Shown here piece after piece: positions 1 to 10,018 of a stretch of 64,000 bases of DNA (position 1 is the stretch's first letter; every line of letters starts with the position of its first letter). Where the stretch lies: assembly GCA_022649165.1 (NCBI GenBank), contig JALCNR010000015.1, positions 1 to 64,000 on the forward strand, written 5' to 3'. A program made the translations under genes and the position numbers. Under the pieces are notes generated by a model. That model saw nothing but the letters and a program-made list of their open reading frames with translations, ran no database searches and was not told the DNA's origin. The stretch is from Actinomyces sp. GTDB taxonomy: Bacteria > Actinomycetota > Actinomycetes > Actinomycetales > Actinomycetaceae.

Positions 1-111
1 GCGAGTCCACCCGCATGCCGCGACGTCACGGTCGCTCACCATCTGGATCTCCGCTGACCCGGCGGCGGACGTGAGACACGCTGGATGTCCGGGTCCCGGG
101 AGGACCTTCGG

Positions 112-126
112 TACCCCACCGGGGTA
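112..126 (+). promoter_or_regulatory. Inverted repeat overlapping a possible -10 box before the peptide importer operon
   Basis: The arms TACCCC and GGGGTA are separated by 3 bases, and the right arm runs into TATTCT at 125-130, which resembles a -10 hexamer about 37 bases before the first gene's start. No good -35 is seen. A repressor site is an inference. Bases 1-111 hold no gene I can assign; a short open frame ending at 57 could be the tail of an upstream gene. Confidence 0.35.
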
Positions 127-166
127 TTCTGGGCCCGACCATCGACCGAAGTGCAGAAGGCAAGAG

Positions 167-1720
167 GTGTCAGTCTTGAGACAGTCATGGATCGGCCCGG
201 CGGCCGCGGCCCTCGTCGTGTCGCTCGCCCTGGCCGGGTGCTCCTCCGGCGGCCAGGCGTCCGGATCCCAGGCCTCGGGCGATCAGGGTGCCTCGGGCGC
301 TGCGGCCGGCTTCGACCCGGACGCGACGATCGTCGTCGGCTCGCAGAACGAGCCGACGAGCCTGAACTCGATCGGCGGCGGCAGTTCAGGGGTGACCGAG
401 GCGCTGTACCTCAACGTCTACGAGTCCCTGTTCTCCCTGGACGACGAGGGCCAGATCCACAATCTCCTCGCCGAGGACTACTCGGTCTCCGACGACGGCC
501 TGACCTACACCTTCACCCTGCGCCAAGGGGTGACGTTCCACTCCGGGAAGCCCCTCACCCCGGAGGACGTGAAGTGGAGCATCGAGCGTGTGATCTCCCC
601 GGAGTCGAAGGCCGCGCGCAAGGGCGACCTCGAGGTGATCGACTCCGTGACCACCTCCGGGGACGACACGGTGACCGTCACGCTCTCCCAGAAGAAGAAG
701 TCGCTGATCTATTACCTGGCGGGCGTGTGGATCCTCCAGCGCGACCTCGCCGATCCCGCGACCGCCGAGGACGGCACCGGTCCCTACAAGCTCGATCAGT
801 GGAAGAAGGGCGACTCCCTGACGATCAGCCGTTTCGACGGCTACTGGGGCGAGAAGCCGACGAACGCCGGCGTGACGTTCCGCTACTTCACCGATGCCAC
901 CGCCCTGAACAACGCGCTGGTCGCCCGCCAGATCGACATCGTCTCCGGCGAGCCCTCGCCCGACTACCTCGAGGAGTTCCAGGACGCCAGCCAGTACACG
1001 ATCGTCGAGGGCCAGTCCACGGTCAAGGACCTGCTGGCCTTCAACGACCGCGTCGAGCCCTTCACCGATGTCCGCGTCCGCCAGGCCGTGTCCTCGGCGA
1101 TCGACAAGAAGGCCCTTCTGGACAAGGTGTGGAACGGGTACGGCCAGGTGACCGGCTCGATGGTCCCCCCGAAGGATCCGTGGTACGAGGACCTCTCCGA
1201 CGTCAACGGGTACGACCCGGACCGCGCGAAGGAACTGCTCGCGGAGGCGGGCTACCCGGACGGCTTCTCCTTCACGCTGGAGACCCCGAACTACGATCCG
1301 CACCCCGCGGAGGCCGAGTTCATCAAGTCGGAACTGGCCAAGGTCGGGATCGACGTCACCATCAACACGATCACCTCCGACACCTGGTACGAGACCGTCT
1401 ACTCCAACCACGACTTCGAGGCGACGCTCCAGGAGCACGTCAACGACCGCGACCTGGTGTGGTTCGCGAACCCCGACTTCTACTGGGGGTACGACAACAC
1501 GCAGGTGCAGGAGTGGGTGGACCAGTCGGAGGCGGTCGACACCGACGACGAGCAGACCGAGCTCCTGCGGAAGGCGAACGAGACGGTGACCGAGGAGGCC
1601 GCGGCCGTCTGGCTGTTCCTCGCCCCGCAGCTGCGGGTCTCGACCGCGGACGTGAGCGGGTATCCGAAGAACGGCTACAACTCGCAGTTCTTCGTCGGGG
1701 ACATCACGAAGTCGTCGTGA
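167..1720 (+). CDS. Peptide-family ABC transporter substrate-binding lipoprotein (SBP family 5)
   Basis: This 517-residue lipoprotein would capture an oligopeptide, dipeptide or similar ligand outside the membrane and deliver it to the permeases encoded next. A signal peptide ends in a LALAGC lipobox near residue 23. The mature part shows the family 5 pattern: IVVGSQNEPTSLN near the start, then a LAEDYSVSDDGLTYTFTLR block and a TPEDVKWSIERV block. I chose GTG 167 because GAAGG lies 6 bases upstream and the signal peptide then begins directly; TTG 176 is also possible, and an upstream GTG at 71 adds residues unlike a signal. It is the first gene of a five-gene operon. The ligand (peptide, nickel or other) cannot be read from sequence. 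Confidence 0.9.
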   Translation: MSVLRQSWIGPAAAALVVSLALAGCSSGGQASGSQASGDQGASGAAAGFDPDATIVVGSQNEPTSLNSIGGGSSGVTEALYLNVYESLFSLDDEGQIHNLLAEDYSVSDDGLTYTFTLRQGVTFHSGKPLTPEDVKWSIERVISPESKAARKGDLEVIDSVTTSGDDTVTVTLSQKKKSLIYYLAGVWILQRDLADPATAEDGTGPYKLDQWKKGDSLTISRFDGYWGEKPTNAGVTFRYFTDATALNNALVARQIDIVSGEPSPDYLEEFQDASQYTIVEGQSTVKDLLAFNDRVEPFTDVRVRQAVSSAIDKKALLDKVWNGYGQVTGSMVPPKDPWYEDLSDVNGYDPDRAKELLAEAGYPDGFSFTLETPNYDPHPAEAEFIKSELAKVGIDVTINTITSDTWYETVYSNHDFEATLQEHVNDRDLVWFANPDFYWGYDNTQVQEWVDQSEAVDTDDEQTELLRKANETVTEEAAAVWLFLAPQLRVSTADVSGYPKNGYNSQFFVGDITKSS

Positions 1721-1721
1721 C

Positions 1722-2690
1722 GTGGAGGGATTGACGCGCTTCGTCGTGAGAAGGGCGGGCATCCTCCTGGTCTCCCTGGTCGTGGCGATGACCCTGCTGT
1801 TCGTGCTCCTCCGGGTCGTGCCGGGCGATCCCGCCAACGCTCTGGTCCCCATCGGCGCGACGCAGGACCAGATCGAGCAGGCCCGGGCGGAGCTGGGCAC
1901 CGACCGCCCCATCTGGCAGCAGTACGCCGCATGGATGGAGGGCGCCGTGCGGGGAGACTTCGGCACGTCCTACCTCAACAGGACGCCGGTGGGCGAGCTG
2001 GTGGCCGAACGGCTGCCGGTCACCCTGCCGCTGACCTTCCTCTCGTTCACGGTGGCGGTGCTGATCTCCGCCCCGCTGGGGTACATCGCGGCGGCCCGCC
2101 GCACCCGCCCCGTCGGGCGGGCGCTCTCCGCGCTCAGCCAGCTGGGCCTGGCGGTCCCGTCCTTCTGGATCGGCATCCTCCTGGTGTGGATCCTGGCGCT
2201 GAGACTGCACGTGTTCCCGCCCAACGGGTTCCCAAGCTCCGGATGGGCCGCTCCGGGCGACGCGCTGAGGTCGCTGGCCCTGCCCGTCGTCACGATCGCC
2301 GCCATCATGACCGCCTCCATCACCCGTTACGTCCGCTCGGCCACGCTCGACGTGCTGGGGCAGGACTACCTGCGCTCGGCGCGCGCGACGGGGCTGACGG
2401 CCGGGTGGGCCTTCCTCCGCCACGGCGTGCGCAACGCGGTGGTCCCCGTGATCTCGGTGCTCGCCATCGAGCTGTCGACCTCCTTCGTCGGAGCGGTCGT
2501 CATCGAGAACGTCTTCGCCCTGCCGGGGCTCGGCTCCCTGCTCACCAGCTCGATCATGTCGAAGGACTACCCGGTGGTCCAGGGCGTGCTCTTCTTCTCG
2601 ACGGTGGCGATCCTGGTCGCCGGGTTCCTCGGGGATCTCCTCCAGAGGATCGTCGACCCCCGGCTTCGCCGGTTGGCGGGGCGACGATGA
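1722..2690 (+). CDS. Peptide-family ABC transporter permease, DppB type
   Basis: This 322-residue inner membrane permease has a first membrane helix near residues 10-30, a periplasmic-side region with the family's PGDPA element (about residues 35-39), and further helices. The cytoplasmic coupling segment, with DYLRSARATGL, lies near residues 215-225. It starts at GTG one base after the stop of the binding-protein gene, so translation is probably coupled; the G-rich sequence just inside the gene is too close to TTG 1731 to act as its ribosome site. It would pair with the DppC-type permease that follows. Length fits the family. Confidence 0.92.
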   Translation: MEGLTRFVVRRAGILLVSLVVAMTLLFVLLRVVPGDPANALVPIGATQDQIEQARAELGTDRPIWQQYAAWMEGAVRGDFGTSYLNRTPVGELVAERLPVTLPLTFLSFTVAVLISAPLGYIAAARRTRPVGRALSALSQLGLAVPSFWIGILLVWILALRLHVFPPNGFPSSGWAAPGDALRSLALPVVTIAAIMTASITRYVRSATLDVLGQDYLRSARATGLTAGWAFLRHGVRNAVVPVISVLAIELSTSFVGAVVIENVFALPGLGSLLTSSIMSKDYPVVQGVLFFSTVAILVAGFLGDLLQRIVDPRLRRLAGRR

Positions 2691-3592
2691 GCGCGCAGGG
2701 ACAGGCCGCGGCGACGAGTCCGCGGACCCGGGCGGAGGCACCGGCGCCCGGGCAGGGCCGTTCCCCCCGCGCAGGCGGGCCGTCCCGCACCTGGAACCTC
2801 GTCCTCGGCGCCGTCCTGTTCGGGATGGTCCTCCTGACGGCGCTCGTGTCCCTGGTGTGGACGCCGCACGCCATCGACGACACGTCGGGCCCGCGCCTGG
2901 AGGGCCCCTCGGCCGGCTACCTGCTGGGCACGGACCGGCTGGGGCACGACCTCCTCGCGCAGCTCATGGTCGGGGCGCGCCTGGCGGTGGTCGTCGGTTT
3001 CGGCGCCGTGGCCATCGGCGCCCTCATCGGCGTGTCCTGGGGTCTGTGGGCGGCCACCTCCCGCCGGTGGGCCGACTCGACGCTGACCAGCGCGATCGAT
3101 GTGATGATCGCCTTCCCGACCATCTTGCTGGCGATGCTGCTGGTCTCCGTGATGGGAGCCTCCCTGAGGGTGAGCGTCGTCGCCGTGGGCATCGCGATGA
3201 GCGCCCCGATCGCCCGCATCACGCGGGCCAGTGCCGGACAGGTCCTCCACCAGGACTTCGTCGAGGCCGCCCAGACCTCCGGGTCGGGGCGCCTGCGGAT
3301 CGTCCGGCGCCACATCCTGCCGAACATCGCACCGACGCTCGTCGTGCAGCTCGCCCTGCAGTGGGGCGCGGCCGTGCTGGCCGAGGCCTCGCTGTCCTAC
3401 CTGGGTCTGGGATCGCCGCCCCCGAACGCCTCGTGGGGGCGCATGCTGCAGGAGGCGCAGGCGACCGTGCTCGTGGCGCCCCTGGGGGCCATCGCGCCCG
3501 GCGTCATGCTGGTGATCGCCGTCCTGGGAGTGAACCTGCTGGCCGACGGCCTGCGCGACGTCCTCGACCCCGAGCTGCGGAGGGTCTCGTGA
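2687..3592 (+). CDS. Peptide-family ABC transporter permease, DppC type
   Basis: This 301-residue second permease of the importer begins at ATG 2687, overlapping the previous stop in an ATGA junction. An N-terminal 40-residue Pro/Ala/Arg-rich stretch precedes the first membrane helix (about 37-57). The DppC-type N-terminal element LGTDRLGHDLLAQLM follows near residue 82, and the coupling region with QDFVEAAQTSGSG is near residue 190. The C-terminal part carries the SYLGLGSPPPNASWG element typical of DppC/OppC proteins. Together with the upstream permease it would form the membrane channel. Confidence 0.93.
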   Translation: MSAQGQAAATSPRTRAEAPAPGQGRSPRAGGPSRTWNLVLGAVLFGMVLLTALVSLVWTPHAIDDTSGPRLEGPSAGYLLGTDRLGHDLLAQLMVGARLAVVVGFGAVAIGALIGVSWGLWAATSRRWADSTLTSAIDVMIAFPTILLAMLLVSVMGASLRVSVVAVGIAMSAPIARITRASAGQVLHQDFVEAAQTSGSGRLRIVRRHILPNIAPTLVVQLALQWGAAVLAEASLSYLGLGSPPPNASWGRMLQEAQATVLVAPLGAIAPGVMLVIAVLGVNLLADGLRDVLDPELRRVS

Positions 3593-4485
3593 CTTCGATG
3601 GAGACACCCATGCCGGGCGCCCGGGCGGACGCCGACGCCGCGCCGCCGGACGCGACGGGGGCGGGCGGCCCCCTGTTGAGCGTGCGCGACCTGACGGTCA
3701 CGGTGCGCGCCACCGGGGCGCGGATCGTCTCCGGCGTCAGCTTCGACCTGGCCGACGGGGAACGGGCGGGCCTGGCCGGCGAGTCCGGGTCGGGCAAGTC
3801 GATGACGGCCTCCGCCATCGCGGGCATCGCGCCGGGATCCGTGGAGGCCGCCGGATCCGTGCTCTTCGGCGGCGTGGAACTGGTCGGGCGCACGGAGAGG
3901 GAGCTGTCGGCGGTGCGCGGGCGCGGGATCGCGATGGTGTTCCAGGAGCCGCTGACCTCCCTCGACCCCCTGATGAGGGTCGGCCGCCAGATCGCCGGTC
4001 CGCTCGCCCGGATCCAGGGGGTGCGCCGCCGGGAGCTGGCCGCAGCGGTCGCCCGCAGCCTGGAGGACGTCGGGCTGGACGGCTCCGACCGCAGGATCGC
4101 GCGGGCCTACCCGCACGAGCTGTCCGGGGGACAGCGCCAACGCGTGGCCCTGGCTATCGCGCTGGCCTGCCGCCCCCGTCTCCTCATCGCCGATGAGCCC
4201 ACCACGGCGCTTGACGTCACCGTCCAGGCCGAGATCCTCGAACTGCTCGAACGCGTCGTCGAGGAGCGCGGCATGGCCCTGCTGTTCATCAGCCACGATC
4301 TGCCCGTCATCTCCCAGGTCGCGCCGCGGGTCCTCGTCATGCACGGCGGGAGGCTCCTGGAGGACGGCGCCCTCGAGGACCTCCTCCGGGCCCCGCAGAC
4401 CGACTACGCGCGGACCCTCATCGCGGACGCCCGCCGGATCAGCCGGCTCCAGGTTCCCGGTCCCGCAACGGAAGGCGGTCGCTGA
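3589..4485 (+). CDS. Peptide-family ABC transporter ATPase, DppD type
   Basis: This 298-residue ATPase energises the importer. Visible motifs are Walker A GESGSGKS (about residue 64), the Q-loop segment [12 protein letters not shown], signature [16 protein letters not shown], Walker [15 protein letters not shown], and the switch histidine in [12 protein letters not shown] 3589 overlaps the previous stop (GTGA) and has GGAGG about 5 bases upstream; ATG 3598 is an alternative. The usual DppD cysteine-containing C-terminal Fe-S-like motif is not evident, and the protein is shorter than many DppD proteins (about 330). Confidence 0.93.
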   Translation: MTSMETPMPGARADADAAPPDATGAGGPLLSVRDLTVTVRATGARIVSGVSFDLADGERAGLAGESGSGKSMTASAIAGIAPGSVEAAGSVLFGGVELVGRTERELSAVRGRGIAMVFQEPLTSLDPLMRVGRQIAGPLARIQGVRRRELAAAVARSLEDVGLDGSDRRIARAYPHELSGGQRQRVALAIALACRPRLLIADEPTTALDVTVQAEILELLERVVEERGMALLFISHDLPVISQVAPRVLVMHGGRLLEDGALEDLLRAPQTDYARTLIADARRISRLQVPGPATEGGR

Positions 4486-4487
4486 CC

Positions 4488-5363
4488 ATGGCCGGAACGC
4501 CATCACGCCGACGCTCCTCCGGGGGGACCGGTCCCCTCGACCCGGAGAGGCCGGCCCCCGCGGGCGTGGAGCCCGAGACCGCGGGATGCCCTCCGATCCT
4601 GCAGGTCCAGGACGTGTCGAAAACCTATCCGGGCGCCTCCCGCCCGGCCCTGTCCGATCTCAGCCTGGACGTGCGCGCCGGGCAGAGCATCGGCATCGTC
4701 GGCGAGTCGGGAGCCGGGAAGACCACGCTCATCAGGATGCTGCTCGGACTCCTCGAGCCGACCTCGGGCCGGGTGCTCTTCGAGGGCGGGCCGCTGCGCC
4801 TGCGCGACCGCCGGCAGGTCCAGCGCCTGCGGCGCGCCGTCCAGCCCGTGTTCCAGGATCCTGCCTCGTCGCTGGATCCCCGGATGCGGGTCGGCGCGAT
4901 CGTGGGAGAACCGCTGGACAGCCTTCCCGGCATGGGGACGCGCTCCGAGCGCCGGCAGCGGGTCGGCGAGGTGATCCGCGCCGTCGGCCTCGGCGAGGAC
5001 GCCCTCGACCGCTACCCGACGGAGTTCTCCGGCGGCCAGCGGCAGCGCATCGCCATCGCCCGCGCACTGGCCCCCCGCCCGCGCGTGGTCATCGCCGACG
5101 AACCGGTGAGCGCCCTGGACGTCACCGTGCGGGCCCAGATCGTGGAACTCCTGCGCGACCTGCGCGACCGCGAGGACGTGGTCCTCGTGCTGGTGTCGCA
5201 CGACCTGGCCATCGTCAGCCAGCTCTGCGATCGGGCGGTCGTCGTGCGCGGAGGCCGCCAGGTGGAGGAGGGCCCGGTCTCGCGGATCCTCGCCTCGCCT
5301 CGCGACGCCTACACCCGCAGGCTCATCGCCGCCGTCCCGCGTCTGCCCGACCCGTCCCGCTGA
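4488..5363 (+). CDS. Peptide-family ABC transporter ATPase, DppF type
   Basis: This second ATPase of the importer has 291 residues. A poorly conserved 35-residue Pro/Gly/Arg-rich N-terminus precedes the ABC domain. Motifs are Walker A GESGAGKTT near residue 72, QPVFQDPASSLDPRM, signature FSGGQRQRIAIARALA, Walker B VVIADEPVSALDVT and VLVSHDLAIVSQL. It starts 2 bases after the DppD-type stop. With the preceding ATPase it would form the ATP-hydrolysing heterodimer. It is the last gene of the operon; the 121 bases before the next gene show no convincing terminator. Confidence 0.93.
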   Translation: MAGTPSRRRSSGGTGPLDPERPAPAGVEPETAGCPPILQVQDVSKTYPGASRPALSDLSLDVRAGQSIGIVGESGAGKTTLIRMLLGLLEPTSGRVLFEGGPLRLRDRRQVQRLRRAVQPVFQDPASSLDPRMRVGAIVGEPLDSLPGMGTRSERRQRVGEVIRAVGLGEDALDRYPTEFSGGQRQRIAIARALAPRPRVVIADEPVSALDVTVRAQIVELLRDLRDREDVVLVLVSHDLAIVSQLCDRAVVVRGGRQVEEGPVSRILASPRDAYTRRLIAAVPRLPDPSR

Positions 5364-5484
5364 GGACGAGGGCGACCTTGCCGCAGAAACCCCTCAGGCG
5401 AGCGCAACGGCGCCCCGTTACAGTGGGAAGAACGGCGCTTCCACCCCGAGAGCCGGGGCCGGGCGCACGATCGAGGTGATCATC

Positions 5485-7220
<1,736 letters not shown>

Positions 7221-7224
<4 letters not shown>

Positions 7225-8024
7225 GCCTCCCACCGGCACTGACCGAGGCCGTCGACGAGGTCGCCCGCGCGGGACGGCTGCTGGTCGGGCTGGACTTCGA
7301 CGGGACGCTGGCGCCGTTCGACCGGGATCCCGCGCAGGCGCGGGCCCTGCCGGGAGCGGTCGACGCGGTCCGGTCGCTGGCCGGCGCGGGGACACGGGTC
7401 GCGGAGGGCACCGCGGTGGCGCTGGTGTCCGGGCGGTCTTTGGAGGCGCTCACCGAGGTCGCGGGCCTGTCGGGTCTGCCGCTGGACCGCCTCGTCCTGG
7501 TCGGGTCGCATGGCCTGGAGACCCGGTGGCCCGACGGCTCGGTCGAGCCCGTCAAGCTGTCCGAGGCGGAGAGGGGCGCGCTCGCGGAGGCCGTCGCCCG
7601 CCTCGACCGGCTGGCGGAGGCAGGGCCCGCAGGCGCGTGGGTCGGGCGCAAACCGCTCTCGGCCACGCTGCACACCCGTGCGGTGCCCGATGCGGCGCAG
7701 GCCGAGGAGCTGGAGGACCGGGCGCGCCGGGCGGCTGAGGGCCTGCCGGGCGTCGAGGTCCTTCCCGGCAAGCGCGTCGTCGAGCTCACGGTGCGCCGCG
7801 GCGACAAGGGTCGGGCGCTGGCCGTCCTGCGGAAGCGGTTCCGCGCGGACGCGGTGTTCTACGCGGGAGACGATGCGACGGACGAGCGCGCCTTCGCGGC
7901 CCTGCGTCCCGGGCACGGCGACCTGGGCATCCACGTCGGTGATGGCGAGACGGCCGCGCAGTTCCGCGTGCCCGGCATCGCGGACGTCCCCGGGGTGCTC
8001 GCCCGGTTGGCGGGCGCGCGCTGA
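7221..8024 (+). CDS. otsB: Trehalose-6-phosphate phosphatase
   Basis: A HAD-superfamily phosphatase of 267 residues that removes phosphate from the OtsA product to give trehalose, a stress protectant and carbon store. HAD motif I is LDFDGTLAPF (nucleophile and acid/base aspartates near residues 24 and 26), the motif II region is VLVGSHGLE, a lysine lies in RRGDKGRAL, and motif IV is YAGDDATDERAF. ATG 7221 overlaps the otsA stop (ATGA), so the two are translated together. It converges with the RuBisCO gene across a large inverted repeat. Confidence 0.94.
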
Positions 8025-8042
8025 ACGTCGACTGTCTGCTGG

Positions 8043-8110
8043 CGAACCGCGGGTTTCTCACCGAACCGAAGCCGTGTGCCGCTTCGATTCGGCACGAGTC
8101 CCGCGGTTCG
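8043..8110. terminator. 68-base nested inverted repeat between convergent otsB and the RuBisCO gene
   Basis: Perfect 11-base arms CGAACCGCGGG (8043-8053) and CCCGCGGTTCG (8100-8110) enclose a 46-base loop. The loop can form alternative hairpins: CGAAGC with GCTTCG, or GTGCCG with CGGCAC. It fills most of the 108-base gap between two 3' ends, so a two-way terminator is the simplest reading. There is no T-run on either side, and the size and nesting are unusual for a plain terminator; a small repeated element is an alternative. Confidence 0.55.
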
Positions 8111-8132
8111 ATGGGAACTCCACGGTCCGGTC

Positions 8133-9506
8133 TCAGTGGCCCAGCGCCGTCCTCCATCCCGGGTAGAGGGCGTCGGCGTCGTCGGGGAACGACTCGAAGG
8201 CGCGGGCGAACTCCCTGTGGGTGGAGGCCCACTCCACCGGATCGGCGCCGGCGTCCCAGCACTCGTAGGCCTGGCGCAGAGACCGGGCCCCGGCCGCCGG
8301 ACCGTCCACATGCCCGTAGCAGCCGCCGCCCGCTGTGCTGATGATGTTGGCGTGGCCCAGATCGTCGAAGAACCCCGGCAGGCGCAGCGCGTTCATGCCT
8401 CCTGAGACGATCGGGGCGGTCGGCCTCATCCCGTACCACTCCTGGATGTAGGCGGGGCCCTCCGCGACATCGCGTTCGCACACGTAGGCGATCATCCGGT
8501 CGGCCGGGGTCCCCTCCATCTTCCCGTGACCCAGGGTGCCGACGTGCATACCGGAGGCGCCCTGGAGGCGGGCCATCTTCGCCAGGACGTACGCCGTGTA
8601 TCCGCGGCGGGACTGGGCGGACGTCACCATGCCGTGCCCCGCGCGATGGAAGTGGAGGAACTGGCTGGGAAAGGTCCGCCGTGCGGTGGTCACCGCGGCG
8701 GGGCCGCCGACGAATCCGTCGACCAGGAAGGCGACCTTGTCCGCGTCGGGGCCGAAGGCCTGCAGGACGAACTCGCCGCGCGCCACCATCTCTCGGGGAT
8801 CGTCGGCGGTGATGTTCGCGCTGAACAGCTTGGCCTCCCCGGTCTCGTCCATCGCCCTCCGCATGGCGTCCACGACCAGGGGGATCGTCTGGCGCATGGG
8901 GGCGAAGACCTGGTTGCCCTGGGGCTCGTCGTTCTTGATGAAGTCCCCGCCCAGCCAGAAGTCGTGCGCGGCCCGGGCGAACGGCTCGGGTCGCAGTCCC
9001 AGCTTCGGTTTGACGATCGTGCCGGCGATGTAGCCTCCGTCCACGACGGGGCGGCCCAGTATCCGCCACAGATCGGCGATGCCCCGGGTGGGCCCGTCGA
9101 AGAGGCTCAGGGCGGCGCGTGGCACGAGGAAGTCGTACATCTTGGCGTACTCGATGTCCCCCATGCCCTGGTTGTTGCCGATGGTCAGGGTGAGGAACGA
9201 GACCAGCATCATGCGTCCGTCCGTGATGTTGCGGTCGAACAGGACCAGCGGGAACGCGAGTCGCACGTCCTCGGTGGACTCGTCGGCGCGGTACACGACG
9301 GCGTCGATCCCCTTGGTGAAGTCGTCGGTCGTGCAGACCTCGACGTTCGTGCCGGTGGAGGACTCGGCGGCGAATGCGGCGGCCGCCTCGAGGTAGCCGA
9401 CTCCAGGTTTCGGCCTCAACTTGTAGGCGCACAGGATGTGCTGCCCGCCTTCGATCAGCTCGTCCTCATCGAGGCTCAGGTCGACGTAGCGGCCGGTCTG
9501 GTCCAT
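8133..9506 (-). CDS. cbbM: Form II ribulose-1,5-bisphosphate carboxylase/oxygenase large subunit
   Basis: The enzyme carboxylates ribulose-1,5-bisphosphate to two 3-phosphoglycerate. The 457-residue sequence aligns by eye, essentially without gaps, with the Rhodospirillum rubrum form II enzyme. Every active-site position I checked is kept: E48, N111, K166 in GTIVKPKLG, carbamylated K191 with D193 and E194 in KNDEPQGN, H287 in FHRAGHG, loop-6 K329 in LGHGKMEG, and S368 in SGGMNALR. It is therefore a true carboxylase rather than a RuBisCO-like form IV protein. No small subunit is needed by form II. It is divergent from the phosphoribulokinase gene, and no carboxysome, activase or CbbR gene is in the window. 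Form II RuBisCO is a mainly proteobacterial family, so transfer into this lineage is likely. Confidence 0.97.
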   Translation of the reverse strand: MDQTGRYVDLSLDEDELIEGGQHILCAYKLRPKPGVGYLEAAAAFAAESSTGTNVEVCTTDDFTKGIDAVVYRADESTEDVRLAFPLVLFDRNITDGRMMLVSFLTLTIGNNQGMGDIEYAKMYDFLVPRAALSLFDGPTRGIADLWRILGRPVVDGGYIAGTIVKPKLGLRPEPFARAAHDFWLGGDFIKNDEPQGNQVFAPMRQTIPLVVDAMRRAMDETGEAKLFSANITADDPREMVARGEFVLQAFGPDADKVAFLVDGFVGGPAAVTTARRTFPSQFLHFHRAGHGMVTSAQSRRGYTAYVLAKMARLQGASGMHVGTLGHGKMEGTPADRMIAYVCERDVAEGPAYIQEWYGMRPTAPIVSGGMNALRLPGFFDDLGHANIISTAGGGCYGHVDGPAAGARSLRQAYECWDAGADPVEWASTHREFARAFESFPDDADALYPGWRTALGH

Positions 9507-9645
9507 GGATGCCCCCAGTGGTTCGAATCGGAAACGGTCGGTCCCTCGGCGCAGGTCCCCGGACGGCGCAGCCGACGTCGCGGCACCTGTCCACCGGGAG
9601 CGGATCCCCGGCCCGGTGGTGTCGATGGTAGGTGTCCTCCGCCAC

Positions 9646-9667
9646 AGGATGAATAGACGTTCATCCT
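9646..9667. promoter_or_regulatory. Inverted repeat 1 in the RuBisCO/kinase divergent region
   Basis: Perfect 8-base arms AGGATGAA and TTCATCCT are separated by TAGACG. It sits about 140 bases upstream of cbbM and about 120 upstream of the small ORF, in an A/T-richer island of a G/C-rich gap. The symmetry and place suggest an operator shared by both directions. The inner GAAT-N4-GTTC loosely recalls a LexA site, but the outer symmetry does not. Confidence 0.5.
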
Positions 9668-9669
9668 AT

Positions 9670-9685
9670 ATGCACGTTCGTGCAT
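9670..9685. promoter_or_regulatory. Inverted repeat 2 in the RuBisCO/kinase divergent region
   Basis: Perfect 7-base arms ATGCACG and CGTGCAT flank TT, beginning 3 bases after inverted repeat 1. TATATG/CATATA between the two repeats could supply a -10 box on either strand, in which case a bound regulator would cover the promoter. No LysR-type CbbR gene accompanies the cluster, so another regulator is implied. Confidence 0.5.
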
Positions 9686-9730
9686 CATCGCGCGCCGCCC
9701 CTGGACGTCTCTCCGACTTGGCCGAGTCCC

Positions 9731-9742
9731 GGATCGTGATCC
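9731..9742. promoter_or_regulatory. Inverted repeat 3 before the small ORF and kinase
   Basis: GGATC and GATCC flank GT. It lies 13 bases before TAGACT (9755-9760), a possible -10 box for the rightward operon, and so occupies the usual -35 zone, where no good -35 hexamer is seen. An activator or repressor site is possible; short palindromes of this size also arise by chance. Confidence 0.3.
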
Positions 9743-9786
9743 ACGACTCACTCTTAGACTGACCGACGATCAGGAAGGAGCACTTC

Positions 9787-10005
9787 ATGAGATATCCCTC
9801 CCTGCCCGCGCAGGCTCAGGCTCCCGACGGGCCTCCTGCGCCAGGACCCTCTTCCGGCCGCTCCTCGCGGCATCCCGGTGACGCCGGCACGCCGGAGGCC
9901 GCACCCGTTCGGTCGGCGGCGGCGTCCCCGGGGGCCGGCATGGACCGGTCCTCGGCGGCTCCCCTCTTCCGCGACCGGACGCTCTTCCTCGCCCGAGGCG
10001 ACTGA
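9787..10005 (+). CDS. Unknown 72-residue Pro/Ala/Ser-rich small protein preceding phosphoribulokinase
   Basis: I do not recognise this protein. ATG 9787 has a very strong ribosome site, GGAAGGAG, 6 bases upstream, and the stop lies 13 bases before the kinase start, so it should be translated as the first gene of that operon. The composition (Pro, Ala, Ser, Gly, Arg; no Cys) predicts disorder, with one more ordered-looking C-terminal stretch FRDRTLFLARGD. There is no signal peptide or membrane helix. CP12, a disordered regulator of phosphoribulokinase, is comparable in size and context, but its cysteine pairs and AWD motif are absent. A leader peptide for the kinase gene is the main alternative. 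Confidence 0.55.
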   Translation: MRYPSLPAQAQAPDGPPAPGPSSGRSSRHPGDAGTPEAAPVRSAAASPGAGMDRSSAAPLFRDRTLFLARGD

Positions 10006-10018
10006 CGGGAGAGGCCTC

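Noticed and set aside
2567-3607. Long minus-strand frames antisense to the peptide importer operon
   Set aside because: No family pattern, His/Arg/Gly-rich shadow composition, and no ribosome sites.
9646-9667. LexA/SOS box
   Set aside because: Only the inner GAAT-N4-GTTC resembles it, and the actual symmetry has a wider 8-base arm with a 6-base spacer; no SOS gene is adjacent.
9505-9762. 85-residue rightward frame across the RuBisCO/kinase promoter gap
   Set aside because: No ribosome site, Arg/Ser shadow composition, and it would cover all three inverted repeats.
9787-10005. CP12-type phosphoribulokinase regulator
   Set aside because: Size and place fit, but it has no cysteine and no AWD motif.
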